Assembly (NCBI GenBank): GCA_038203955.1
Contig: JBBRDK010000003.1
Span: forward strand, 15,000 to 78,999
Direction of reading: 5' to 3'
DNA length: 64,000 nucleotides
From: JALYUA01 sp038203955
GTDB taxonomy: Bacteria; Acidobacteriota; Thermoanaerobaculia; UBA5066; Gp7-AA6
Shown here: in pieces, positions 39,061 through 47,164 of the stretch
Numbering within the stretch: position 1 is the stretch's first letter
Layout: the number at the start of each line of letters is the position of its first letter
The notes under the pieces: model-generated
What the model was told of the DNA's origin: nothing
The model's input: the letters and a program-made list of their open reading frames with translations, nothing else
Database searches by the model: none
Made by a program: the position numbers and the translations under genes

Positions 39061-40088
39061 ACGATTCCGCCGGGCGCCGGAGAACCTGCCGACACCGGAG
39101 CCGGGGCCCACAGCCGGAGACGGCTCACGCCCCCGTCCGGATAGATGTTGAAGCGCGCATGCGTAGCTTCTCCGGCGGGGGCGAGCTCGCGCTCGAAGCG
39201 GTGAAGGGTGTGCGGGAAGAGCTTCGTCTCCGGCAGAATCTGGTCCCACTCGCGGGAGGACTCCTGAAGCTCCGAAACGCCGGCCCCCGGCGAACGGCAG
39301 ACCTCGACGGAGCAGCTGCCGGGCGCGTTTCCCTTGAAGTGCACAGTGTCGACGTCGATCCGCCGCACCATTCCGGATCGCCCGAGCCGCACGATCGCCC
39401 AGTCGTGGCCGATGCCCCGGCGCCGCCGCGTCTCCCAGCCGTCTCCCATGTCGCGGCCGCGACCCGGCATGATCAGGTTCTGCCGCGTCCCGAAAAACTC
39501 GTCGCTCGCGGCGAGAACCAGGCCTCCGTTTTCGACGGCCGCGAGATCGACCTCGCCTCCGGCGCGCGCGACCCGGTCCCAGTCGGGGGCGACCTCGCCG
39601 TGCACCCGCAGCCGCGCGACCCCGCCGTCGGGAAAGATGTTCAGCCGCACGTGGGTGAACGGACGGGGGGCGGCGGCGGAAAAGACGTTCTGCGAGTCGG
39701 GCCGCACGGGCGACTTCGGCACCAGCTCGGTCCAGGAAATCTTCTCGGCTTCCCAGGGCTCCGGAGAGAGATCCGCGGTCTCACACGCTTCGATCGAGCA
39801 CGCCTCCGGCGCGTTGCCCTTGAAGTGGGTGGTGTCGATGACGAACCCGTGCAGGATCCCCGGAAAGCCCAGCCGGACCACGCACCAGTCGTGGCCCAGG
39901 CTCCGCCGGCGACGGGTCTCCCATCCATCCATCCACTTGCCGCGGTCGTTGTACTCCCCTTCGCGAAAAACCGGCTTGCCGGGCTTCAGGAGGTTTTCGC
40001 GGGGCGCGAAGAACTCGTCGTTCGCGGCGATGGCCGAGCCGCCCAGCCGTTCGGAGGCGAGGTCGATCAGGTCCATGAAGTCCGGCAC
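39057..40088 (-). CDS. alc: Allantoicase
   Basis: A 343-aa protein from GTG 40088, with GGAAGGGAG upstream. It shows the two-repeat beta-sandwich of the family: ANDEFFAPRENLL with DGWETRRRRSLGHDWC and DTTHFKGNAPEACSIE, then ASDEFFGTRQNLI with DGWETRRRRGIGHDWA and DTVHFKGNAPGSCSVE. It hydrolyses allantoate to ureidoglycolate and urea. The neighbours on either side are allantoinase and OHCU decarboxylase, in the same operon. No ureidoglycolate lyase is visible in the window. Confidence 0.95.
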   Translation of the reverse strand: MPDFMDLIDLASERLGGSAIAANDEFFAPRENLLKPGKPVFREGEYNDRGKWMDGWETRRRRSLGHDWCVVRLGFPGILHGFVIDTTHFKGNAPEACSIEACETADLSPEPWEAEKISWTELVPKSPVRPDSQNVFSAAAPRPFTHVRLNIFPDGGVARLRVHGEVAPDWDRVARAGGEVDLAAVENGGLVLAASDEFFGTRQNLIMPGRGRDMGDGWETRRRRGIGHDWAIVRLGRSGMVRRIDVDTVHFKGNAPGSCSVEVCRSPGAGVSELQESSREWDQILPETKLFPHTLHRFERELAPAGEATHARFNIYPDGGVSRLRLWAPAPVSAGSPAPGGIV

Positions 40089-40110
40089 GGCGCTCCCTTC
40101 CACCAAGTCC

Positions 40111-41454
40111 TCAACCCGACAAGAGGAGCTCGCCGCGCCCGGCGCGGACGAGACGGCCGCCGTCGAAGATCTTCTCACCTCTGAGATAAGTGGTCTTGAC
40201 GCGACCTCGCAGCTCGCGTCCGGCGTACGGAGTCTGCGGATGCCGCTGGTGGAGACGCGAGGCATCGACGACCCGCACCGACGCGGGGTCGAAAACGACG
40301 AGATCCGCCTCGCGCCCCGCGGCGATGGCTCCCTTGTCGTGCAGAAGCCCGGCGAATCGAGCCGGCGCCGCGCTCATCCAGTCGACGACACGTTCCGGAG
40401 CGACCCGCCGCTCCTCGGCGCCCGTCCAGACGGCGGCGAGGGTGAGCTCGAGAGACGCGATCCCTCCCCAGGCCGAGCCGAAGTCGCCCTCGGCCAGCCG
40501 CTTGTCCTCGGGAGGGCAGGGAGAGTGATCCGAGACGACCATGTCGATGACGCCGTCCGCGAGTCCTTTCCAGAGGCGCTCGCGGTTCTCGCGCCCGCGG
40601 ATCGGAGGCGCGCACTTGAAGAGCGTGGCCCCGTCCGGGATCTCCTCCGCGGCGAACGTCAGGTAGTGGGGGCACGTTTCGACGGTGACCGGGAGGCCCT
40701 CCGCGCGTGCGGCCGCGAGGGGTGCGAGCGCGTCGGCGGCCGAGAGGTGCAGGACGTGAACCGCGACGCCGGTTCCGCGCGACAGGCGGATCACCGCCTC
40801 GACGGCCGCCACTTCGGCGGCGGCGGGACGCGAGGCGAGATAGGTCGAGTAGGAGCTCGGCGGCCCCGCGAGCCTTCCGAGAAGCGCGGCGGATTCGGCG
40901 TGGACGAGCAGAGGGGCGCCGCTCGCCGCCAGCTCGCGCGCGGCGGCGAGGAGATCTTCCTCCGAAATGTGACCGAACTCCGGCGCGCCCGACGGCGCGA
41001 GGAAGCACTTGAATCCGAAGGCTCCCGCGGCCCGCAGGCCCGCGAGCGCGGGAGCGTTGCCCGGGACGAGCCCGCCCCAGAATCCGACGTCGACCGAGCA
41101 CCGCGCCGCGGCGGCATCGATCTTCGCGAACCATCCCTCGCGCGTCGTGGTCGGCGGGATCGAGTTCAATGGCATGTCGATCACGGTGGTGATCCCGCCC
41201 GCGGCGGCGGCGGCCGTCGCCGTCTCGAACCCTTCCCAGTGGGTCCGTCCGGGCTCGTTGACGTGGACGTGGGTGTCGACGAGGCCCGGGAGGACTATCG
41301 CGTCGCCGGCGTCCTCGACGGTGATCCCGGCGTCGGGGCCGTCGTACGGATCGACCGACACGATGCGGCCGCCCGCAACGCGGACTCCCGCCGGCCGGAG
41401 GCCTTCCGGGGTCGCCACGCGTCGGCTTCGGAGCACGAAATCCGTGCGGATCAT
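40111..41454 (-). CDS. allB: Allantoinase
   Basis: A 447-aa cyclic amidohydrolase. Metal motifs are LVDTHVHVNEPGRTHWEGF, the lysine in FGFKCFLAPSGAPEF, a His in LLVHAESAAL, VHVLHLSAADAL and the Asp in MVVSDHSPCPPEDK. LFKCAPPIRGRENRERLW is typical of AllB. It opens allantoin to allantoate. Start ATG 41454. First gene of the urate-to-ureidoglycolate operon and divergent from the NCS1 permease with 40 bp between starts, so one regulatory site could control both. Confidence 0.96.
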   Translation of the reverse strand: MIRTDFVLRSRRVATPEGLRPAGVRVAGGRIVSVDPYDGPDAGITVEDAGDAIVLPGLVDTHVHVNEPGRTHWEGFETATAAAAAGGITTVIDMPLNSIPPTTTREGWFAKIDAAAARCSVDVGFWGGLVPGNAPALAGLRAAGAFGFKCFLAPSGAPEFGHISEEDLLAAARELAASGAPLLVHAESAALLGRLAGPPSSYSTYLASRPAAAEVAAVEAVIRLSRGTGVAVHVLHLSAADALAPLAAARAEGLPVTVETCPHYLTFAAEEIPDGATLFKCAPPIRGRENRERLWKGLADGVIDMVVSDHSPCPPEDKRLAEGDFGSAWGGIASLELTLAAVWTGAEERRVAPERVVDWMSAAPARFAGLLHDKGAIAAGREADLVVFDPASVRVVDASRLHQRHPQTPYAGRELRGRVKTTYLRGEKIFDGGRLVRAGRGELLLSG

Positions 41455-41494
41455 CGGATCAGCCTTCCATCATAAGGGCCTAGAATGGCCGCGC

Positions 41495-43066
41495 GTGGCG
41501 ACGTCCGTTTACGGGAACGAGAAGCGGCACGGAGACGGCCGCGTGGAGCTGATCGATCAGACGCGGATCGCCGCCTCTCCCCTCACCAACAAGGACCTTC
41601 TCCCCGTCCCGATCTCCCGGCGAACCTGGACCACGTACAACTATGCGGCGCTCTGGATCAGCATGGCGCACTGTATTCCGACCTACTACATGGCCTCCGG
41701 ATTGATGGCCGCGGGCATGAACTGGTGGCAGGCGCTCATCACGATCCTCCTCGGCAACGTCATCGTCCTCGTGCCGATCCTCTTGAACTCGCATCCCGGG
41801 ACGCGTTACGGAATCCCGTTCCCCGTTTTTGCGCGCGCGGCGTACGGGACGCTCGGGTCGAACCTCCCGGCGATCATGCGCGCGCTGGTGGCGTGCGGCT
41901 GGTTCGGCATTCAGTGCTGGATCGGCGGCGAGGCATTGAACACCCTCTTCCAGGCGATCGACCCGAAATGGACGGCCCGTTTCGGAAGCGGATTCTCGGG
42001 ACACTCCGGGGCGGAGTGGATCTCCTTCCTCCTGTTCTGGGCGCTGAACATCGTCATCGTCTACCGCGGGATGGATCTGCTTCGGAAAGTCGAGAACTGG
42101 GCGGCGCCGTTCGTGCTCGTGATGACCGCCGCTCTTCTCGTCTGGGCGATCCGGCGCGCGCACGGCCTCGGCCCGCTGCTGGCGCAGCCGGGATCTCTGC
42201 GAACGTTCCGGGAGTTCTTCCCGGTGTTCGTGCCGTCGTTGACGGCGATGATCGGCTTCTGGGCAACGCTGTCTCTGAACATGCCCGACTTCACGCGCTT
42301 CGGCCGCAGTCAACGCGACCAGATGATCGGACAGGTCGTGGCTCTTCCGACGACCATGTCTCTCTTCGCGGCGATGGGGGTCCTGATCACGAGCGCGACG
42401 GCGATCATCTACGGAAAGGCCATCTGGGATCCGGTCGTCCTCGTCGGAAAGTTTTCCCAGCCGTTCATCGTCGCCGTGTCGATGTTCACGGTCGTGGTCG
42501 CCACGCTCGCGGTGAACATCGCGGCCAACGTCGTGTCGCCGGCGAACGACTTCGCGAACGCCTTCCCGCGGCTGATCCGCTTCAAGACGGGAGGCCTCAT
42601 CACGGGAATCATCGGAATCGTGATGCAGCCGTGGAGGCTCCTCGCGGATCCCTCAGGCTACATCTTCACGTGGCTTCTCGGATATTCCGGAGGCCTCGGA
42701 TCGATCGCCGGCGTCCTGATCGCGGACTACTGGATCGTCCGGCGGACCCGGCTGCGCCTGGAGGACCTCTACCTGCCTCGCGGCGTGTATCGCTACGCGG
42801 GAGGGTGGAACTGGAAGGCCGTCGTCTCGACGCTCACCGGATGCGCGCTGGCCTGGGGGGGCCTTCTCTGGCCCGCGTTGAAGCCGCTTTACGCTTACGG
42901 CTGGTTCGTCGGGTTTTTCGCGTCCGGCCTGCTCTACTGGGCGCTCTCCGGGCGCGAGGTGGAAGGCAGGAGGCGGAAGGCGGGCCGCGACCGAAAACGG
43001 AAACGCGCGTCAGAGATCGCCGGGGACGAACCGATTCGCGCTCAACGCTCAACGCTCAACGCTTGA
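41495..43066 (+). CDS. NCS1-family nucleobase/allantoin permease
   Basis: A 523-aa transporter from GTG 41495. It starts with TSVYGNEKRHGDG and the NCS1 motif LTNKDLLPVPISRRTWTTY; about 12 membrane segments follow. SGLMAAGMNWWQALITILLG, NSHPGTRYGIPFPVFARAAY and SPANDFANAFPRLI are signature regions (substrate Trp, Asn). Proteins of this type carry allantoin, uracil or hydantoins by Na+ or H+ symport. Its position next to allB suggests allantoin or a purine/pyrimidine base. The basic C-terminus (AQRSTLNA) is encoded by the GCTCAAC repeat array. Confidence 0.92.
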   Translation: MATSVYGNEKRHGDGRVELIDQTRIAASPLTNKDLLPVPISRRTWTTYNYAALWISMAHCIPTYYMASGLMAAGMNWWQALITILLGNVIVLVPILLNSHPGTRYGIPFPVFARAAYGTLGSNLPAIMRALVACGWFGIQCWIGGEALNTLFQAIDPKWTARFGSGFSGHSGAEWISFLLFWALNIVIVYRGMDLLRKVENWAAPFVLVMTAALLVWAIRRAHGLGPLLAQPGSLRTFREFFPVFVPSLTAMIGFWATLSLNMPDFTRFGRSQRDQMIGQVVALPTTMSLFAAMGVLITSATAIIYGKAIWDPVVLVGKFSQPFIVAVSMFTVVVATLAVNIAANVVSPANDFANAFPRLIRFKTGGLITGIIGIVMQPWRLLADPSGYIFTWLLGYSGGLGSIAGVLIADYWIVRRTRLRLEDLYLPRGVYRYAGGWNWKAVVSTLTGCALAWGGLLWPALKPLYAYGWFVGFFASGLLYWALSGREVEGRRRKAGRDRKRKRASEIAGDEPIRAQRSTLNA

Positions 43067-43074
43067 CGCCCGAC
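43040..43074 (+). repeat. GCTCAAC heptamer array containing two stop codons
   Basis: GCTCAAC three times, GCTTGAC, GCCCGAC. It holds both the permease stop (43064-43066, plus strand) and the stop of the convergent DUF5329 gene (43056-43058, minus strand), so the two 3' ends overlap inside the array. Confidence 0.9.
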
Positions 43075-43439
43075 GCTCCCTTCTCAAACTTCGCCAGCCT
43101 TTCGTAGAGCCAGTCCTTCATCGGGCGGACGGGCTGGTCCGGCAATCGGAGCTGGTAGGGCTTTCCGGATTCCTGGGAATGGGACGCGACTCCTTCGATG
43201 AAGTCACGGACCGTCTGGACGCGCTTCCCGGCCATCATGAGCTTGAACTTCAGGTGAGAGACCGCCTTCGAGGCCGGATATTCCTCACCGTTGCGGATGA
43301 AGACGCCCCGGGAGTTCCGAACCTCTTCGATGAGCCAGTCGATCCTCTTCTGTTCGGCCGCCGGCCGCGACGCGGCGAGTGCGGCGGCGGCGAAGAGAAG
43401 CAGGACGGCCATTGTCGCGATGGTCCGCCTTACCGACAT
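43056..43439 (-). CDS. DUF5329-like secreted protein
   Basis: A 127-aa protein from ATG 43439, with GAGG upstream; a longer start at 43487 would spoil the signal peptide. Signal: VRRTIATMAVLLLFAAAALA. The mature part has EQKRIDWLIEEVRNSRGVF, IRNGEEYPASKAVSHLKFKL and DFIEGVASHSQESGKPYQLR, the DUF5329 pattern (function unknown, periplasmic). The last residues SGVKR are read from the heptamer array shared with the permease gene. Confidence 0.8.
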   Translation of the reverse strand: MSVRRTIATMAVLLLFAAAALAASRPAAEQKRIDWLIEEVRNSRGVFIRNGEEYPASKAVSHLKFKLMMAGKRVQTVRDFIEGVASHSQESGKPYQLRLPDQPVRPMKDWLYERLAKFEKGASGVKR

Positions 43440-43540
43440 TGCCTCAGACGTTGTCGCGGAGAGTTGCTCTACCGTCATGGCATCCATCGCTCCTTCTCAG
43501 CGCGAATCCGGCGCTCCCGCCCCCCGCCTACCGCCTTCCG

Positions 43541-44815
43541 TCAGTAATACGGCTCCCAGATCCAGAAGACCAGCTCGGCGAGCCGCTGAACCAGGCCCCG
43601 TTTGTCCCACGCCTCATGGGTGATCTCCTGGCACCGCTTCCTGTCGTCTTCGAACATCGCCTCCATCTTTCGGGCGAAGCCCCGGTCGTAGAACGCGAGG
43701 CTTTCCTCGGCGTTGCGGCTCATCGAGCGCGAGTCGAAGTTGATCGAGCCGATCGTCGAGTACAAACCGTCCACGACCATCGTCTTGTTGTGCATCATCG
43801 TGCCGCGGTATTCGTAGATCTTCACTCCGCCCTTCAGGAGCTCTCCGTAGTGAAGCCACGAGGCAAAGCGGACCATCGGGAGATCGATGTGCCGCCCGGG
43901 CACCATCACCTGGACGTTCACCCCGCGCTGCACCGCGGCCACGAGCGCCTCGCGCACCTGTTTGTCGGGCAGGAAGTAGGCGTTCTGGATGTCGATGCTC
44001 TTCGCCGCGGACTGGATCGCGACGTAGTACAGCATCTTGGCAAGGGATGAAGAGTCGCCCCGCGACGACTTGATGGCCTGCGCCTGGATGGACGCCGCAT
44101 TCTCGATCTTCGGATAGAAGCCCTCACCCGCGAGGATCTCTCCCGTCGTGTAAGTCCAGTCCTCGCTGAAGATCGCCTGCATCTGCGCGACGACCGGGCC
44201 CACCACCCGCACCTGCGTGTCGCGCCACTCGTTCGTATTCCGCGCGTTTCCCAGCCACCGTTCGTCGATTCCGAGTCCTCCCGTGTAGGCGATCCGGCCG
44301 TCGACGACGAGGATCTTGCGGTGCGTGCGCCGGCTGACCTTGTAGATGGTGAAGAGACGCACCGGCCGGTACTTGCGCACGTGAACGCCGGCCTTCTTGA
44401 GCTCGGCCTCGAGACCCTTGAGCTTGCTTCCCCACGCGTCGATCAGGAAGCGAACCTCGACCCCTCTCTTCGCCGCGTCGATCATGGCGTCGGCAAACTG
44501 GCGGCCCGCGCGGTCCGGCTGGAAGATGTACGTCTCGAGATTCACCGTTTTCTTCGCCGCCCGGATGTCGCGCGTCATCGCGGGAAAGATCTCGTCTCCG
44601 TTCTTCAAAAGCTCGGCATCGTTGCCTCCGACCATCGCGGTGCCGAGCGTGTCCATCGAGCGCCGGAACGACGGATCGTCGACCGTGAAGGGATGGTCGA
44701 ACTTGTAGACATCCCGCTTCTCGGACCCCACGATGTTGGTGATGAACGTGCAGCCGGAAGACGAAAGGCCGCAGACGAAGAGCAGAAGGAGCGGCGAGGC
44801 GAGGAAACGGCGCAT
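43541..44815 (-). CDS. Phospholipase D/cardiolipin synthase-like lipoprotein (paralogue 3)
   Basis: A 424-aa lipoprotein with lipobox SSSGC (lipidated C22). Both catalytic motifs are canonical: RRTHRKILVVDGRIAYTGG (HxK) and MHNKTMVVDGLYSTIGSINF. The sequence follows paralogues 1 and 2 closely: NLETYIFQPDRAGRQFADAM, SIDIQNAYFLPDKQVREALV, and a C-terminal WIWEPYY like the WLFSENY of paralogue 1. It probably transfers or hydrolyses phosphatidyl groups at the periplasmic membrane face. It is divergent from an SDR gene across two palindromic sites. Confidence 0.88.
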   Translation of the reverse strand: MRRFLASPLLLLFVCGLSSSGCTFITNIVGSEKRDVYKFDHPFTVDDPSFRRSMDTLGTAMVGGNDAELLKNGDEIFPAMTRDIRAAKKTVNLETYIFQPDRAGRQFADAMIDAAKRGVEVRFLIDAWGSKLKGLEAELKKAGVHVRKYRPVRLFTIYKVSRRTHRKILVVDGRIAYTGGLGIDERWLGNARNTNEWRDTQVRVVGPVVAQMQAIFSEDWTYTTGEILAGEGFYPKIENAASIQAQAIKSSRGDSSSLAKMLYYVAIQSAAKSIDIQNAYFLPDKQVREALVAAVQRGVNVQVMVPGRHIDLPMVRFASWLHYGELLKGGVKIYEYRGTMMHNKTMVVDGLYSTIGSINFDSRSMSRNAEESLAFYDRGFARKMEAMFEDDRKRCQEITHEAWDKRGLVQRLAELVFWIWEPYY

Positions 44816-44840
44816 TGGTGCCGCTCGTATTCAAGAAGTC

Positions 44841-44877
44841 TGCCCGTACGGCAAACCCGTTATCCGTGAGCGGATTA
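44841..44877. promoter_or_regulatory. Two short palindromes in a divergent promoter region
   Basis: A GCCCGTACGGC-type palindrome (within 44841-44853) and TTATCCG-TGAG-CGGATTA (44860-44877) lie between the divergent phospholipase D and SDR genes. Candidate operators only. Confidence 0.3.
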
Positions 44878-44954
44878 CCTCGCCCGCGCCCCCGGCCGGC
44901 CTCGGAGAGCTGAACAGGGACCGGACAGCGACGATGTTTGATTAGGATCCGCCT

Positions 44955-45671
44955 GTGAACGAAGGATCCCGCGTTGCGCTGGTCACGGGGGCGACCCGGG
45001 GAATCGGACGCGCGATCGCGCGGCGGCTGCACGCCGACGGGTTCGAAGTGGTCATCTCGGGCCACACCGTCGACTCGACGCGCCGCGCGGTGGAGGAGTT
45101 CGACAAAGAGGGGCTCAGGATTTCAGGCCGCGCCGCGGATGCGCGCCGCGAGGATGACCAGAAGGCTCTCGTCGAGTTCGCGGGATCGAAACGGGGGCGG
45201 CTCGACGTCCTCGTGAACAACGCGGGGATCGGAGAGTTCGGTCCGGTCGACAAGCTCGACCCGGAGCGGTTCCGCGACGTCCTCGAGACGAATCTTTTTG
45301 GCCCTTTCTACGCCATTCGCGCCGCGGCCCCTCTGATGAAGAAAAACGGCGGGGGGTTCATCGTCAACATCGCCTCGCTCGCGTCCGTCAACGCCTTCGC
45401 GGGCGGCGCCGCGTACAACGCCTCGAAGTTCGGGCTCCTCGGCCTGTCCGAGGCCTCGATGCTCGACCTCCGCCACGACGGGATCCGGGTCGCCGCCGTC
45501 CTGCCCGGTTCGGTTGCCACGGAGTTCGGCGGGCACGGCGACCGGCGCGAGAGCTCCTGGATGCTGTCGGCCGACGACGTGGCGGAAGCGGTGTCCGACC
45601 TGGTCCGTTTCCCGGATCGCGCGATTCCCTCGCGCATCGACCTGCGTCCTTCGAGGCCGCCGAAGAAATAG
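44955..45671 (+). CDS. SDR family oxidoreductase
   Basis: A 238-aa short-chain dehydrogenase/reductase. It has the NAD(P) motif TGATRGIG at residues 11-18, LVNNAGIGEFG, the Ser in NIASLASVNAF and YNASK. The start is GTG 44955. The presence of Arg/His (GHTVDSTRRAV) after the second strand favours NADP. It is similar to FabG-like reductases but the substrate cannot be deduced. It converges on the transhydrogenase gene and both stop codons touch the AGCTGTC array. Confidence 0.88.
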   Translation: MNEGSRVALVTGATRGIGRAIARRLHADGFEVVISGHTVDSTRRAVEEFDKEGLRISGRAADARREDDQKALVEFAGSKRGRLDVLVNNAGIGEFGPVDKLDPERFRDVLETNLFGPFYAIRAAAPLMKKNGGGFIVNIASLASVNAFAGGAAYNASKFGLLGLSEASMLDLRHDGIRVAAVLPGSVATEFGGHGDRRESSWMLSADDVAEAVSDLVRFPDRAIPSRIDLRPSRPPKK

Positions 45672-45690
45672 CTGTCAGCTGTCAGCTGTC
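45670..45690 (+). repeat. AGCTGTC heptamer array over two gene ends
   Basis: Three perfect AGCTGTC units. The SDR stop (45669-45671) touches its left edge and the transhydrogenase stop (45682-45684, minus strand) lies inside. Confidence 0.85.
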
Positions 45691-47118
45691 AGCTTTTCTG
45701 CCAGCGGTCCCCGGCGGCATCGCCTCTCCGGGCGGAGGTCCGATCTTGTTGTACCCGTCGAGAGCGGCCACCTTGTAGCACTCGGCAAAGGTCGGATAGT
45801 TGAAGACGTTGTCGACGAAATAGTCGATGGTCCCTTCGAACGCCAGGACGGCCTGGCCGATGTGGACGAGCTCCGTGGCCGCCGACCCGATGATGTGAAC
45901 CGCCAGGAATTTCCGGGTCTCGCGGTGGAACAGGATCTTCAGGAGCCCGTACGAGTCGCCCAGAATCGCTCCCCGCGCGATCTCGCGGTAGCGCGAGATG
46001 CCGATCTCGTAAGGGACCCCCGCCCTGGTGAGCTCCTCTTCGTTGGGGCCCACCATCGAGATCTCGGGCACCGAATAGATGCCGTAGGGAAAGAGGTGCG
46101 GCATCGACTTCGCGCGAACTCCGAACGCCGCGCACGCGGCGATCCGTCCCTGCTCCATGGACGTCGAGGCGAGCGAGGGAAAACCGATGACGTCCCCGGC
46201 GGCGAAGATGTGCGGCACGGCGGTGCGGTACTGATCGTCCACCACGATTCGTCCCCGGGCGTCCGTCGAAAGCCCGGCGGCGGGCAGGTTCAGCTCCGCG
46301 GTCGCCCCCACGCGGCCTATCGAATAGAGAAGCAGCTCGGAGATGATCTTCTTCCCCGACTTCAAGGTGGCCACCGCGCGGTGCGGCCGCTCGACTTCGA
46401 CGGACGCCACGTCCTCCCCCAGACGCAGCGTGCAATCCATGTCGCGCATCTTGTAGGCGAGGGCTTCCGCGATCTCGGCGTCGACGAACTCGAGCAGCCG
46501 GGGGCGCTTGTCCACCAGCGTGACCTCGACGCCGAGCGCCGCGAACATCGAGGCGTATTCGGTCCCGACGACTCCCCCGCCGACAACGGTCATCGAGCGC
46601 GGAATGGACTTCAAGGTCAGGATGCCGTCCGACGTGATCACGGTCTCGCCGTCCACGGAAACGCCCGGGGGCTCGGTGGGGGACGTGCCGGTCGCGATGA
46701 TGACGAACTCCGCGGTGACTTCGGCGCGCCCCCCCGGGGCGTCGATCATCAGCTTGTGCGGATCGGCAAAGGACGCCGCGCCGGTTACGACCGACACGCC
46801 GTTTCGCCGGAGCTGGTCGCGTATGACGTCCGTCTCGCGCGCGATCACCTTGGAGCACCGCGAGAGCAGGTCGTCCATCGTCATCGTGTCGCTCGAAAGG
46901 CAGGCGGACCCGTACGCGTCCCGGTGAAGAAACCCGGTCAGATAGAGCACCGCTTCGCGGAAGGTCTTGGAGGGAATCGTGCCGGTGTTGATGCAGACGC
47001 CCCCGACCGCCGTTCGCTTTTCGCAGATCGCGACCTTCTTGCCGAGCTTGGCGGCCTGGATCGCCGCCCGCTGCCCGGCGGGACCGGTCCCGATCACGAC
47101 GAGATCGAACGCGGACAT
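45682..47118 (-). CDS. sthA: Soluble pyridine nucleotide transhydrogenase
   Basis: A 478-aa flavoprotein disulfide reductase-family protein without the redox disulfide: VGGVCINTGTIPSKTFREAV has one Cys and then N-T-G-T as in SthA-type enzymes. It has the FAD motif VVIGTGPAGQRAAIQAAKLG at the N-terminus, a second dinucleotide motif VVGGGVVGTEYASMFAALG and the FAD-binding HIFAAGDVIGFPSLAS. It balances NADPH and NADH pools. It is divergent from the potassium-channel-like gene with 46 bp between starts. Its last residues RKADS are coded by the heptamer array. Confidence 0.93.
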   Translation of the reverse strand: MSAFDLVVIGTGPAGQRAAIQAAKLGKKVAICEKRTAVGGVCINTGTIPSKTFREAVLYLTGFLHRDAYGSACLSSDTMTMDDLLSRCSKVIARETDVIRDQLRRNGVSVVTGAASFADPHKLMIDAPGGRAEVTAEFVIIATGTSPTEPPGVSVDGETVITSDGILTLKSIPRSMTVVGGGVVGTEYASMFAALGVEVTLVDKRPRLLEFVDAEIAEALAYKMRDMDCTLRLGEDVASVEVERPHRAVATLKSGKKIISELLLYSIGRVGATAELNLPAAGLSTDARGRIVVDDQYRTAVPHIFAAGDVIGFPSLASTSMEQGRIAACAAFGVRAKSMPHLFPYGIYSVPEISMVGPNEEELTRAGVPYEIGISRYREIARGAILGDSYGLLKILFHRETRKFLAVHIIGSAATELVHIGQAVLAFEGTIDYFVDNVFNYPTFAECYKVAALDGYNKIGPPPGEAMPPGTAGRKADS

Positions 47119-47164
47119 CGGCGGAGTTTACCGCCCGGCCGCGTGCGATAGATTCTGCGCCTCG

